Part shown: piece after piece, positions 1 through 11,520 of the stretch
How positions within the stretch are numbered: the stretch's first letter is position 1
Layout: each line of letters begins with the position of its first letter
Assembly: GCA_036768485.1 (NCBI GenBank)
Contig: JAVLUZ010000142.1
Coordinates: 12,193,895 to 12,257,894 of the forward strand
Direction of reading: 5' to 3'
Source: Mermis nigrescens
Lineage: Eukaryota > Nematoda > Enoplea > Mermithida > Mermithidae
Length of the DNA stretch: 64,000 nt
Program-made: the position numbers and the translations under genes
The notes under the pieces: model-generated
Database searches by the model: none
What the model was told of the DNA's origin: nothing
Seen by the model: only the letters and a program-made list of their open reading frames with translations

Positions 1-1004
1 TTCCGACAAAAGCGCAGTCAGCAATCTTAGGACTGAGGGAGTTGAAGCACGCAGGATCTACAGAGGGTCAGCTGGTTCAACGTCGCCCTGCGATTCTGCG
101 AACCTGACCGGCGCTGAGAGCCGTTTAGGTACCTGAGTAAGTCCCGAAGAGTGAAGCTTTAGTCACGCCCATATCGCTCTAGTAGATATGAGGCGCCTAC
201 ATTCACAGTATCTATGTAAGCAAAATAGTTAAGGAATTAAATGCATGCATATCAATGCACTGTAATGAATCATGCATATTTTAAGACTCATTTCCAACGA
301 TTTTTCTACTTAATCGGAAGCAACAATTACGATGTTATGCATAGCAAAGAAAAAGCATAGCTAGTTTGTGTTACAGTAAGCTATCTGGAAACCAATTCTT
401 TTGTACCTGCTCTGCTCACTAATCATATAAAATTGATTTTTGTGCACAAGGTTTTGTGACATAAACTATAGAAAAATATGAGCATTACATTTTAAGACGT
501 TAATTTCGAAAAATTTCCATCTATTTAAAAACTTTTAAAATTTATGAGATTTAGTTTCAAAATTGCTTGAATCCCTTTCAACTTTTGACAAATAAGAAAA
601 TTTTGGAATATTTGGATCACAATCAGGGAAGCTCAACGGTCAAGAATACAGGTGGCAAAGCAAGGATTAAGAAAACAAATAATTTAATGGTCATCATTCC
701 TACCTACCTACCTAATGTTTTGAAATCTCCCAGTCTGTTTCACACAAGTTCGGGCATAAATTTTAAAAATGATGTCCATTAACAAATTGTTAGATTGCAA
801 TTATAGCATTAATTTGATATATAATTATTGTACTCTGTCGGCTTACTTTCGAATAACTTCTTAACATTTATTCCCAAAACTTATGTGAAACAGACTATAA
901 GTCAACCTTAATGATGAGCTGAGCTCACCTTATATCACGCATTTATCAACACAGACAGGTTTTTACTTCTGCCTCATGCTGCGCTGCGCTAATCGTAGTA
1001 TAAG
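1..1004. other. No gene recognised
   Basis: The first 220 bases are more balanced in composition than what follows, but I see no frame, RNA or repeat in them. From about 220 onward the sequence is AT-rich with stop codons in all frames. A 71-codon open frame at 567-782 has no recognisable motif and is probably chance. Confidence 0.5.
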
Positions 1005-1545
1005 TACACCAAAGGTGGGCAGCTCCCAAGTTCTGAGGGGAGTGCAAGTTATTTTTCAAAGGTCAAAAAACGGCCCTAAAAATGGTGATATAGCAAACAA
1101 ACACCATTTTTTCAACATTTCTCATAGAGCAATATCCATTGGCGTCAAAAAAATTGCGAAAAAAACGAAGAAAAAAAAATTTCAAAAATTGAATAAAGGG
1201 TATTTTGATTTATAGGGGTGCATACTGCATATCACACATGGGCGTGGGGGGTTGGGGGGGTATGCACCCCTCAGAAGTGAGAAATACCCCCCCCCCCCCG
1301 AAATCAAAATACCCCCCAGAAAATTTTTTTTGCTTTTTTAGCAATTTTTTGATGCCACTGGATAGTGCTCGATGAGAAACGTCGAAAAATGGTGTTTTTT
1401 TCGCCACGCCGACCACTTTTAAGACCATTTTTTTGACCTTTAAAAATTTTTTTCACCCCCCTCCAGAAGTTTTTTCACCCCCCCCCAGAATTTTGGTGCT
1501 AACTGCCCACCTATGCTGCATATTCCCCAAACACCCCTGACGCCT
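1005..1545 (+). mobile_element. Degenerate hAT MITE (GTGGGCAGC family), split by a second copy
   Basis: The left end GGTGGGCAGC, the poly-G/T body (AAAATGGTGATATAGC; TCTCATAGAGCAATATCCAT) and a GGGGTGCATAC motif near the right end match the dispersed short element seen about a dozen times in this window. The copy is interrupted at 1225-1523 by a minus-strand member of the same family and resumes as CCCCAAACACCCCTGACGCC. Ends are diverged and I find no clean TSD, so it is an old insertion. It has no coding capacity. Confidence 0.6.
1233..1515 (-). mobile_element. hAT MITE, GTGGGCAGC family, nested
   Basis: The element runs from CACACATGGGCGTGGG to CTGCCCACCTATG and is flanked on both sides by the 8-bp duplication CTGCATAT (1225-1232 and 1516-1523). 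Family traits are imperfect inverted ends of about 11 bp (CAYACSTGGGC), long runs of C or G just inside the CACGCCCAG end, and an AT-rich centre containing GATGAGAAACGTCGAAAAATGG. An 8-bp duplication and short ends indicate mobilisation by a hAT transposase. There is no coding capacity. Confidence 0.88.
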
Positions 1546-1745
1546 ATTGAAGTTCACACGAATAACGTAGGTGTATACAAACCTCAACGGACGCATATGT
1601 ATGAGACGGCTCGGCTCGGTATACATATGTACATACATACATACTTTTTCGTATTTGTCTCCATATGATAACACATCCTGCGAAAAATACATACTGCATC
1701 ATACATACAAAATAAGTAAGTAAGATAGAGATCAAAAAAAGGAAA

Positions 1746-1933
1746 AGTGTTACCGCTTTATACTAAAATTATACCAAAATTATATCAAAAACATTTTCAC
1801 ATTTCCCAGAATTTTAATATGGTAAGAATATGATATGCCAAAATTCACAGAATTAAAATATGATATTGATAGTCCAGCAAGTGCCTACCAAAATCATACC
1901 CAAATTTAATTTTGGTATATCAAAAAGAACACT
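1746..1933. mobile_element. Candidate small inverted-repeat element
   Basis: An AGTGTT end followed by TATACTAAAATTATACC on the left is mirrored on the right by GGTATATC and AACACT. The interior is AT-rich and carries further ATACCAAAATT words. No target duplication is clear, so the boundaries are tentative. Confidence 0.35.
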
Positions 1934-2015
1934 AGTACACTAGTCTAGTTTTTAAGTTTGTTGAATGAAAGTCGCTTGTTAATCTACTTGTTGTTGTACA
2001 TACATAACTCCAATT

Positions 2016-2786
2016 CTAAAGGCCCTGCTATACTTCCCGCCGCGCGGCGCCGCGCGGTGCCGCGTTGACAAAATGTGCTGCTATACTTCCAAACGCGGCG
2101 CCGCGTGGAAGTATAGCAGCACATCGCCGCCACGCGCCGCGCGGCGCCGCGTGGCAGATAAATTCGAAGTTTGAACACTGTTCAAACTTTTGCCACACGG
2201 TGGGACGCGGCGGCCTATATTTATCATTTATTTATGAGGGAAAGCTTGATTTTAGCATTTTTTATGATGTACTGATGTTTATGCATACGTGAAAGCGTGA
2301 AAATTGAATATATAATCGATTTTTAAGATGTCTGTGTGCAAAAATGTGTGTCTCTAATGATTAGTGATGTAAAAGATCCAGATTTTTACCCAGATCCAGA
2401 TTCAGATAAAGATACAGGTTCAGATTTTCTGGCAGATCCAGATACAGATCCAGATCAGATAACCAGATCAGAAAATAACCAGATCCAGATCCAGATTATC
2501 TGGATCTGGATCTGAATCTGGATAAAAAGATCAGATCCAGATGATCTTTTACATCACTAGTCTCTATGCCTTTCAAAACTTGTTTTCATGATGCTGAAAC
2601 CGAAAATGAGTACAGTTTTTAATGTGCACAATCGTTGACCTATACCCTTTTCACTTGTTTTCTTGACACAGAATACAGTATACAGTTTACACATGTTTTA
2701 CTTTTTTGCTGTTTTACTGCAGTTACAACACCAATAAATTTTTTTCTGCCACGCGGCGCCGCGTGGAAGTATAGCAGGGCCTTTAG
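2016..2786. mobile_element. TIR element with GC-rich palindromic ends
   Basis: Perfect 22-bp inverted ends beginning CTAAAGGCCCTGCTATAC enclose 771 bp. Each end is followed by GC-rich, self-complementary CGCGGCGCCGCG words, and the sentence-like unit GGAAGTATAGCAG occurs four times in alternating orientation at 2019-2125 and near 2764-2783. The GC-rich left end (2037-2160) contrasts sharply with the AT-rich centre. A second element (2362-2562) is nested inside. I see no transposase frame and no clear target duplication, so the superfamily is uncertain. Confidence 0.7.
2362..2562. mobile_element. hAT-like MITE with GATCCAGAT repeats
   Basis: Ends TAGTGATGTAAAAGATC and GATCTTTTACATCACTA are inverted copies in the hAT style. 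Nearly the whole interior is GATCCAGAT/ATCTGGATC words, which are self-complementary, so the element can fold into one long hairpin. Flanks resemble each other (GTCTCTAA on the left, GTCTCTAT on the right), a probable 8-bp duplication with one change and slightly ragged left end. It sits inside the 2016-2786 element and is therefore younger. Confidence 0.7.
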
Positions 2787-3844
2787 GCTTCCGACAGATA
2801 GACCAAAAGTCTATTTTTATGACCTAGTGCATGAAGTCGCTAAGTAAATCGAATTTGCTTATTACTTTAACACCCGATTCCTTCATCGCTTGACCCGCCA
2901 TACCCACTGAAAAATGCACTACTTCCTTTGCAGCGAGCAAAGGGAAAATCAAGCGCTACAGTAATAAGGATTTTAGTTTTTCCGAGTTGATCCATGCACT
3001 AGATTAAAAAACAGACTACAATCGCTCGCTATTCCGTTGCGCAACAAAGGACTCCGGTTGGGTAAATTGCTGTTTAACCTTGTACATATGTAGGTGCAGA
3101 ATCCGCACGGAAAAGTAATATCCTTATCGCTGTAACGCTCGATTTCCCCTGCTCACGACGGAATCGGTGGCAAATTTTTTCATAGATATTTGGTCTCGAA
3201 TAAAGGGTTTGCCGAACGAGGTCATGTACATATGTAAATTCCAGGTTTAAAAGTACTTTTGTCATTTTTGTCTACTCTCATGCAAATATAAATGATCTTT
3301 CGTTTATTATCATAATTACATAGGACGCTCTTTCTAACTGTGTAATTACGCATTTTTGCGACCCATGTATTCATGCAAATTTAAACCGCAATGTTTATTC
3401 ACATTATGCGCGGTTAACACGTAATTATTATTGCTGAGATTTTACCACGCGCCGACCAGTTAATTTATTACCAATTTCGCTCGCTCATTCCGGCGTTGAT
3501 TTGTGGATCGCGTTTGGCCTGTCGTACAACGCGTGCCAACGGTTATTCTCAACGCGTTGCCGGTTCGCTCTCAAACGTAGTTCGCTGGCTTTCGTTAGTT
3601 TTTCTGGTCAGTAATTCTTATTTAAATTGGCACAACATAATAATTTCTTCAACCACTTGTTGTCTTATGTGAAATATTGCGCATCAGCTATCAAATCAAA
3701 ATTTTATTCGTCATCAATGAAATTGAACAAATGATATGTTACATAAGAAATATTATCAATTAAACAAAGAGTAACAGAAAATGCCTAATAATAATAGTAC
3801 AGTTGCTTAAATAATAATGGCGATATCCATTAGTTTAAATCAAA
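2787..3844. other. No gene recognised
   Basis: Apparently single-copy within this window. The stretch 3400-3600 is less AT-rich and contains several GTTCGCTC/CGCTCGC words. No frame over 65 codons has recognisable content. Confidence 0.5.
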
Positions 3845-4240
3845 AATTTTATGGACGCCGGACGCGTAAAGGCAAACGAAGAATGTGCTTTACTAGGCCT
3901 TCGAGAAATTAGCAGAAGCTCAAGTTTGTTTAAATCTTTTATCATAAACACTTTCGAGTTTAGTAGCCCGAACAACATGCTCAGGCAAAGACTTCCACAA
4001 ATTAACCACACGGTTGCAAAAATCGATACTTTCTAATATTCAAATTCGATTTGCTAAACGTTGGTTTGCGAGAGGTTACTGCACGATTTTCAGGAATTGA
4101 AGGTAAAAGGGTTCTCAAAAGGCGAGGAGCTCAGAAATTCGACGATGGAATAGACGCATGCTTGAATCAAGATGAAGCCGCCGGAGGTCTAAGCGTTCGA
4201 GACGAATTCTTTCAAGCTGAACTGGTAAGATAACGTTTTA
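3845..4240 (-). pseudogene. LINE (CR1/Jockey-like) reverse transcriptase C-terminal remnant
   Basis: Read on the minus strand, two blocks match the extreme C-terminus of CR1/Jockey-type LINE polyproteins: ERIRLERLDLRRL near 4205-4170, then CNRVVNLWKSLPEHVVRA near 4020-3965, the usual 'RVV-NxWNxLP-xxVV-A' signature. Stops and at least one frameshift interrupt it, so it is a dead 5'-truncated copy. It runs in the opposite direction from the other LINE remnant downstream. Similarity is judged from family knowledge, not from a search. Confidence 0.7.
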
Positions 4241-4549
4241 TCACTAAATAACCGCTTGGTAAACCTTTTCGTTGCAACATTTTCGATTGAAATAATGTCC
4301 TTAATAGAGATAGGGGTCCCTAACTGCAGTACTATATATCAATTGAATACGGTCTGACATAGGTTTTGAAAGCTTTGATCGGCATGATTCTGTTTCTTGA
4401 AAAGTCCAAAAATCAAAAAAAAAAAAAAAAAAAAAAGATGTTCGAGATTCGGTCATCGAGTTTTTACTACATATGCACAATGCACTCTAGATTTCAAATT
4501 TTTAGATATCCAAAACACCATGGTTCCTCATCTCGGTCACATCCTTTGG

Positions 4550-6325
4550 TAGTTGAAAATCGTCGATTTTTGTAAAAAAAATTTTTTGGCGTTGATGGTA
4601 GTATACTCTCATCTTTTCTGAGGGCTTAAAATCCTGAAAAATTTCGAAAAAATCTGAAAATTTTGGCGAATTGACCAAAAGATGTGTCAAAAAATGCGCA
4701 TGCGCTGCAAAGCGCCAAAAATTTGATACTGCTGTGCAAACAGTTGGCAAAAGACGCGTAGAGCTAAATCAGCACCTTTTTTTCAAATTTTCGGTGCGTA
4801 ATAATATCGCGATTTCTGGGTGTGGGTGCTTCCACTGCCTGTGAGAGGGGGGAAGTCGCTGAGACCAGATATGGCTCTTAGCCTTACTCGAGCTGGTAAT
4901 TTGAGTGGACTTGATAATTTGAAGAAGCTGCGTCTTATGACAATGATGGGATTGATGTTATGTGTGACTAATCTTAACAGCATATCCTTTCTGCGCTTTT
5001 ACTTATAATGTGTCTCGTTTTGTTTCATTCACATCCGTTTGACCGAGACCTAATCGATGCGTTTTGAGTCAAATATCTTCACTTTTAGACTTAGATTTCG
5101 TCCGGCAAATCACTGCCGAATGTAATCAGGTTGAATTATCTGCCACGGTGATTCATTTTACGGGTGATAGAGATCTCTTCTGCTAAGCTGCGTTTGCTCG
5201 CAGATTTGAGAGGGTAATTGACGTTGTCCATGATTCGTCTAGTCATATGTTTACTAACTTCCTCGATTACATATCCTCAGAACCACCTGTCAGCAAAGAA
5301 AAGCATGTCTGTTTTTGCTTTGCACGGTAAAACAATTTAAATCCCCTATGTATTTGAGTCTCAGCCCATTCAGTTTGACAGAGCGCCTTCTAGTTCACAT
5401 TCATTTGTCTATCTTAGCACTTTCAAGAAAATTTGCTCTGCTCCTCCTCAGTTTCCTGTTCAGATCCACAGATTTCTTAGTTTACTCGATTTTTACGTTT
5501 GTTTGTCGATGCTGTGCATTTTCTTTGTGTCTCTTCTCGTTTTCCTAATTGTGGCTTCTTCTTTCCGCGCCTAGGGATCAAGAGCCGCGGCATGCGTTTT
5601 ATGTAGTGCATTGCTATCCTTGTTCTGTGCACCATTGTGGGTATTATAGAGACCATTAATCCACGCTTTTGCTCTTCATTGCGTAGCATTTACTTTTCTT
5701 TCGTTTTGGGCTGTATTCAGCTTGACACAGTCATAGTGTTTTGCAAAAATTTGTTAAGCTTAATCAAATGCTTATGTACATGTTTATCCACCCAAATTTA
5801 TTACATAATATTACTTACTCCTCAACATAAATTTTAGGACAAAAAACAACTATTTTAACTAACTTTGCGTTTGCGAATTACTTGCGTTATAGTCGGACCA
5901 GTTGCATGCGAGATATGTAAGCTTAAGTTTAGGGCTGAATTTAGAAAAGGGCGCAGGAGGGGCAGCCTCCCACCTCTTTGGCCCATTTCGTTGTTCGGAC
6001 GACGGATATTATTGCTGCTATGAAGGCTAGTTCTTCATCTTCAGGTGGACCTGATAGGCTTTTGATTATTCTTTTAAAGAATTAGCTTATTTATTTAAAT
6101 GTGAAAAATATTTTCTAGTATACCCAGAATTTTGAAAACTGCTTTTGTAACTGCAGTCTTAATGAAAGGTGATGCTTGCTATTAGTTCAATTATCAAGCG
6201 TAATTTTTGAACTTGTGTAAGCTGCCGGATTCTCGAAGAAATTCCGAATACTGTCTTAATAAATTATGCTAAAAATTAGCTTGATTTTGTTTGAACAGTT
6301 TGGTTTTACTCGAAGAAATTATGTG
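4550..6325 (+). repeat. Direct-duplicate block, copy A (about 1.7 kb)
   Basis: This block is collinear with 26690-28340. Shared landmarks include the CAAATTTTCGGT / GACCAGATATGGCTCTTA region, TGACAGAGCGCCTTCTA, and the pair AGGGCTGAATTTAGAAAAGG with GGCAGCCTCCCACCTC. Both copies end in the TTTTACTCGAAGA motif. Many point changes and small indels separate them. Neither copy has a long conserved open frame, so this is either an old segmental duplication or two members of an unrecognised long repeat family. Confidence 0.8.
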
Positions 6326-6369
6326 AATTGCAATTTATTGCCATTTAAATAAGATAATTATCAATGTAA

Positions 6370-7620
6370 ACAAAAAAGAACCCATGGATTCTATATACTC
6401 AGATTTTGCAAAAGGCATTCGATTCCATCTCACAAAACTGGTTCTCAAATTGTGAAAATACGGTATTCAAGGTTACGTATTGAAATGGATTGAAATACTT
6501 TCTTAGTAATAGAAGTCAAAGAGTCCGAATCGCTAATAATTCTCCGAATGAGACCTGTGTTTTTAGTGGTGTGCCTAAGTGGGCAGCACCAAAACTCTGG
6601 GAGTGTAAAATGTTTTTCAAACTTCAAAAAATGGTCCTAACAATGGTAGCATGGCGAAAAAACACAATTTTTCAACATTTCTCGTCGAGCACTATCTATT
6701 GGCAGAAAAAATTGCAAAAAAGACAAAAAATTTCAAAAATTGAATTTGAGTATTTTGCTTCTGGGGGTATTTCGGCCTTCTGGGGGTTCATACCCCCAAG
6801 CTCCCCACGCCCAGGTGTCATGGTGTGCCACCGGGCAGCGTCCTGGGTCCTATATTATTCTGTTTAACATAAAAACATCTTTACTAAGTGATCATTATTC
6901 TGAAATACTTATTTTTGCAGACGATGTCAATGTTTTTGCAAAATCTGAAAAGTCTTTCCATCTTCAAAAGTTTGCTAAATCATATTTAATGGTCTGATTT
7001 TTGGCAGCTTTCTTTATTCTTACCTAAATGTCAGGTTCTTCATTTTGGCCATAATAATTCTCGAGTGGTTTACATGATGAATAAGAGAGTTATCCCAACC
7101 TCGAAATCCCTTATAAAAGATTTAGCCATATTCATTGATTCAAAAAATTAAATTTCACTGCTTACATGAGCAAACTTGTAAAGCAGGCCTCCATCGCATG
7201 TCACTAATTTTTCGCTGTTTTTAAAGTAAGGACTTGATACTTGTCACAATGGCCTATAAAACTTATGTACGGCCTCTTTTAGAATATTCGACCTCTCTTT
7301 GGTCACTGCATACTAAGCAAAATATTCGTAATATTGAAAAGGTCCAAAAATACTTTAATAAACAATGTCTTAGGGTGCCGTTATCCAAACCAAATAGAAG
7401 GTTTTTGTACGACATGACTATGGTATACAAAATGTTCCATTCAGTAGTTGATATTAATGTAGATGACTTCTTAACATTAACAGACAACAATACTAGATCC
7501 ACCAAAATTAAAAGTCACTGTTCTAAAATCCAATTCGAAGAAATATTTTTTGAGTCACAAAATTATAAATGCTTATGCTACTCCAATCTGTGGTTAACGC
7601 TTCCAGTAGTAATGGTTTGT
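6370..7620 (+). pseudogene. LINE (CR1/Jockey-like) reverse transcriptase remnant
   Basis: Decayed RNA-dependent DNA polymerase of a non-LTR retrotransposon. Landmarks in order: YSDFAKG (about 6395, the first catalytic block, with its key residues eroded), FLSNRSQRVRI (about 6495-6530), the GVP...PGSVLGP block split by a MITE at 6576-6821, the catalytic FADD box (about 6915-6930), KCQVLHFG, then YVRPLLEYSTSLW and IEKVQKYFNK in an open frame from 7234. Reading requires several frame changes and crosses stops, so it is non-functional. The endonuclease half is absent and the 3' end fades after NLWLTLP near 7600. Confidence 0.85.
6576..6821 (+). mobile_element. hAT MITE (GTGGGCAGC family) inside LINE reverse transcriptase
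   Basis: Flanked by a perfect 8-bp duplication GGTGTGCC (6568-6575 and 6822-6829). The left end TAAGTGGGCAGCACC is a family variant and the right end is CACGCCCAGGTGTCAT. The duplicated bases encode the Gly-Val-Pro of the reverse transcriptase GVPxGSVLGP motif, so the insertion point is known to the base. Confidence 0.9.
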
Positions 7621-8630
7621 AGGCTAAAATTAGAAAATCTAATAATTGAACATGAATTTATCGCTTTGTCCTTCATTCTGTATTTTACATTTTACGCGAC
7701 TGTATATTTTTTCTTTAAAATGTTTCTGTTGGCGTTTTTTCGCTGTTGCAATAAAACTTTCACTTTCTCTTCAATTTTCAACCTTTCCGGCGCTTCGCGT
7801 GGCATAATATCTGTAAATGATATTAATTTACTTTTTGGGCAGCCTCTAATCAATTTTTCGCTCTTGGAATAGGTTTATAAATTTTAGAGCTGCAAGAACT
7901 ATTTCAGCATAGATTCCTTATATTTTTGAGCACAACTTTTAAAAATTTTCAACGTTGGACTAAATGATAAAAGTGTAGGTTATCCAGCAGTATTTCAAAC
8001 TTGCGCCTAAATTTTACAAGTTTCCTGGCGCTTCGCGCCAAATTCACGCTGCAGTTTGAAGAAATTTGATAATTTTTTTGCACAAAATTGTCGAAAATTT
8101 CAAAAATTCTGAAAAAATAATGTGCGAAAAGTGATTTTAAAAAGTAGACAACGTAAAACACCGAAAACACTTTTTTGCACGTGAACGGCAAACTTTGGGA
8201 CCTATTTTGACTATTTTTGAAAACAAGTTAGGTATCGCCCCTCTCTCTGAGGGAAATCTAGATACGCTACTGGATATTTTCTATCCCGCAACTCGGCTCT
8301 TGGCCCACCCAGCCAAAAACCTTCCACGGTGGTTAGTAAATGGGTATCAGAGGATACGTGCAATGGTAACAGCGTTCTGTGTAGTCACCACGACGGCCCC
8401 GTGACCCAGACTTGGTCTAGTCTCGTCCCTGTCACAACTAAACCTTGCTACAATTCGTTCTCCACAGTTTGCCCCATAAACGCCTGTTCGCGATGCAGTA
8501 GAATCAACTTTTTTGTTTTTCTGGCGTTTTCAGTAAACGACCGTTCCCAGTCCCACTCTACAAGACATTCGTATGTGTATGTATCCATATGTTGCTTACG
8601 TTAATTAGCGATGTTTTTAAATTAAAAATT
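7621..8630. other. Decayed repeat with GGCGCTTCGCG hairpin words; no gene
   Basis: Hairpin words of the GGCGCTTCGCGCC type occur near 7789 and 8027 in AT-rich decayed sequence that resembles the region near 60950. The stretch 8180-8630 contains two overlapping open frames under 95 codons with no recognisable domain. Confidence 0.45.
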
Positions 8631-8635
8631 ATAAT

Positions 8636-8637
8636 TC

Positions 8638-8680
<43 letters not shown>

Positions 8681-8835
8681 GTTATTTGTAATTTTGTTTC
8701 TTTAATATTAAAATTACCTAATCATGATGTTACAAATATTATTTATGATGATAATAATTTCATTATGATCAATATTAATAATTTTATTATTAGCGCTTAT
8801 TATTATTAATATTATTATTATTTTTATTATTATCA
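8636..8835. repeat. ATT microsatellite and degenerate halo
   Basis: A pure (ATT) tract of about 45 bases is followed by interrupted ATT/AAT sequence to about 8835. Open frames across it (poly-Ile, poly-Leu or poly-Tyr) are artefacts of the repeat. Confidence 0.9.
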
Positions 8836-9490
8836 TACATGTGCATAGGGTCAAGTGGGGGTCAAGTGATTGGAGGCTGGGGTGTCGACCAACCGCGGAC
8901 CACGCAAAGCAAAATAAGGTCAACCATGCAAACATTTTTGGAAGAACCACGTACAAATTCGAAAATAGAGACAAAAATTTTCAGAATTTGTAAAATGAAC
9001 ATTGTTCCGATGCTAAGTTTACAGTGGTTGGTAGCCAACCACGATGTTTTCCTGTTGGCTAGTCCATTTTATTTATTCCTACATGTCCAACCACACAAAT
9101 GATCATATGATTTTTTTAGTCAACAACATTTTCAACATTGTTATGTAGCTAATTACATGCTTGCCACTTTGTTAATTAAGGAAAATACGTTTGGCAATGG
9201 GGAAAGTGATTTCAGGAGTTCGCAAGTCAAGTACATCAAGTCTTGAGAAAAAGATGCCAAAAAGCAAATTATTTTGATATGTGATTGCATATTTTTTCAT
9301 CATATTAGTGTGATTCATGAGACTGTAGTACAGATATATCATTTTGGGTAAAATATACGAAAGTGATATTTGTTTAAGTCAATACTGTGCCCAAAAATTG
9401 TCAGTGGAAAATGGCACTGCTGTTCTGGGCATTCTGAGCAACCACGCAAGCCTTTGAAGGTCACTTGAACCTAAGAAAAATCAGTGTGCC
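8836..9490. other. No gene recognised
   Basis: Mixed-composition sequence with GGGTCAAGTGGGGGTCAAGTG near 8850 and no supportable gene. The 87-codon frame at 8839-9102 has no known motif. Confidence 0.45.
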
Positions 9491-9496
9491 CATGGT

Positions 9497-9519
9497 ATGA
9501 TTATTATTATTATTGTTAC

Positions 9520-9598
<79 letters not shown>

Positions 9599-9635
9599 AC
9601 TACTATTATTATTATTGTTGTTAATATTATTATCC

Positions 9636-9698
<63 letters not shown>

Positions 9699-9760
9699 GT
9701 TTATGATTATTACCATCATAATTATAATTAATACTATTATTCTAATTAGTAAAGTAATAT
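9497..9760. repeat. Long ATT microsatellite
   Basis: About 200 bases of (ATT)n with a few interruptions, the longest simple repeat in the window. Its poly-leucine and poly-isoleucine open frames should not be annotated as proteins. Confidence 0.95.
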
Positions 9761-11102
9761 TATTCTTTCAACTGTTGAATAATGATAATAATGTAATGAT
9801 AAGATTTGTTGCGCCTTTTAATCACTTATTCTTTACAGCTCTAGACCTTAGTAGTGAGCGGATTGTATCTAAATTATCGTCGAAAATATTGAAACGTTTG
9901 AATGAAAATGCTTCCTATTGGACATTTAGCAGAGAAACGAATTGCAACCGAGGCTCATTGCTGGAAAAATGAATTTTTGGATACTAACTGTCGGTCACAC
10001 TTCGCTGGAATAAGTATCCCGGTCTCACGAATTCAACCATCCCACTGACCCACTTTGCCATCCCAATTTCTTCCCGCTTAGTCCGCCACGTGTATCATGA
10101 GATCTTTCACATGCCCCACTGTCCGGAAACAGCCCAAAGAAAGATCGAAACATTTTAATACGTTTATGTGCAAACAATGCTCAACAAACTTATCCAAGGA
10201 TAACTTAATAGTACCCAAAATAAGAATGCTTTACTAACTTTTTCAGATTATTTCATTGCGCAATCGTTTAAGGCGCTTGTCTATTGCGTGCAGCAAAGGC
10301 AGGTGACCAACAACGTACCCATCCCGTGAAAGATTTTTCACACCCTATAGGAAATATTTAATCCATCCAGCATTATTGATTTTTCAAGAAAAAATTTTAG
10401 AAAAAATTAGGTTTTTATCACTATTAGCGATCATTTGTTTCAAATGTGACGATTTTTTCTATGCTTCTCGCCACAGATTCATTTTTTTACTGCGTTTCTT
10501 CAATTTTATCGAATTTTCTGGTTTTATCGTTCGGAAACGAGGTTTGGGGCTTCCTCTAATGGCACTGCTTGAGGAAACACTGGTTTTGGGACTTTGGACC
10601 ACCCCCACCCCTGTGCATAGAAACCCGTAACGGAACCGACCGAGGTCAGCACCATGGACCAGGAATTGTTATCTTTGTGAGAATCGTTTTTTTTTTGAGA
10701 AAACTTGCTATGAGAGTGACGAAGTCTCAGGTACAAACGTGGGGTGGATTTCGTTATAACTGACTTTGCGAATTAGCGAACAGCGAGCGGAGAAGCAGTG
10801 AGAGGTGGATGAAATAAGAAAGAAGAGTAAAGACCGAGCTGAGGAAAAGAAACCGGAACGCTCAAGCTGCAAAGCTGATGGAAATATGACAGAGCAAAGG
10901 GGAAGCAGAACAACTGAAAGAGTGAAGCGATCCTGAATCGATAAACAGATGTCGAAGCATCACTTAGTCATGTGATAAGTTTATTTGGTATAATAAAGAT
11001 ATAGGCGGATGTGTTTGACCCCTTGTAACTCATTATACTGTATAATATGACGAGAACCGCATTAGTGTAAAGGAGTTCAAATGTTGGGTATATAAACAAT
11101 AT
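9761..11102. other. No gene recognised; possible orphan satellite unit and purine-rich strand
   Basis: At about 10555-10640 a stretch with ACTTTGGACCACCCCCACCC and GAAACCC resembles one unit of the satellite at 46.8-49.3 kb. From about 10760 to 10940 the plus strand is strongly purine-rich. No coding signal is convincing. Confidence 0.4.
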
Positions 11103-11370
11103 GATAGGTACGTAAACATTAATATGGGACGTATAAAGTTCAATGAAACAGACTATGTGAAACTCATTATACTGTAGAATATCACGTAACAGCTGCAAGA
11201 CTTGATATCAAAGAAAATGAGTTAGTTTTTCATTGGTAGGTACGTAAACGTTAATGTGGGACGTATAAAGTTCAGGAAACAGACTGTGTGTAACTCATTT
11301 TACTGTAGAATATGACGTAACAGCTGCAAGACATGAAACAAACAAAATAAGTTAGTTTTTCATATTTCTG
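11103..11370 (+). repeat. Tandem duplication, unit about 132 bp
   Basis: GGTACGTAAAC begins at 11107 and again at 11239, each followed by GGGACGTATAAAGTTCA, ACTGTAGAATAT and GTAACAGCTGCAAGAC. There are two units, diverged by a few percent plus small indels. Part of a third unit (ACTCATTATACTGTATAATATGACG) may precede them at about 11028. Confidence 0.8.
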
Positions 11371-11520
11371 TTGTTAGTGAAGCTGTTTTCTGTTGTTTGG
11401 TAAGTCTTACCGAAAATGATCAAGTACCTTCCTCTAAGAAAATTATCTATTCACAAAAATTACTGTATCACAGAAAACGAAAGACTTGCTATATTCTCTG
11501 TGGGCTACGGTCTGATTGGA

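Noticed and set aside
9497..9731. Poly-Ile/poly-Leu open frames
   Set aside because: Produced by an ATT microsatellite.
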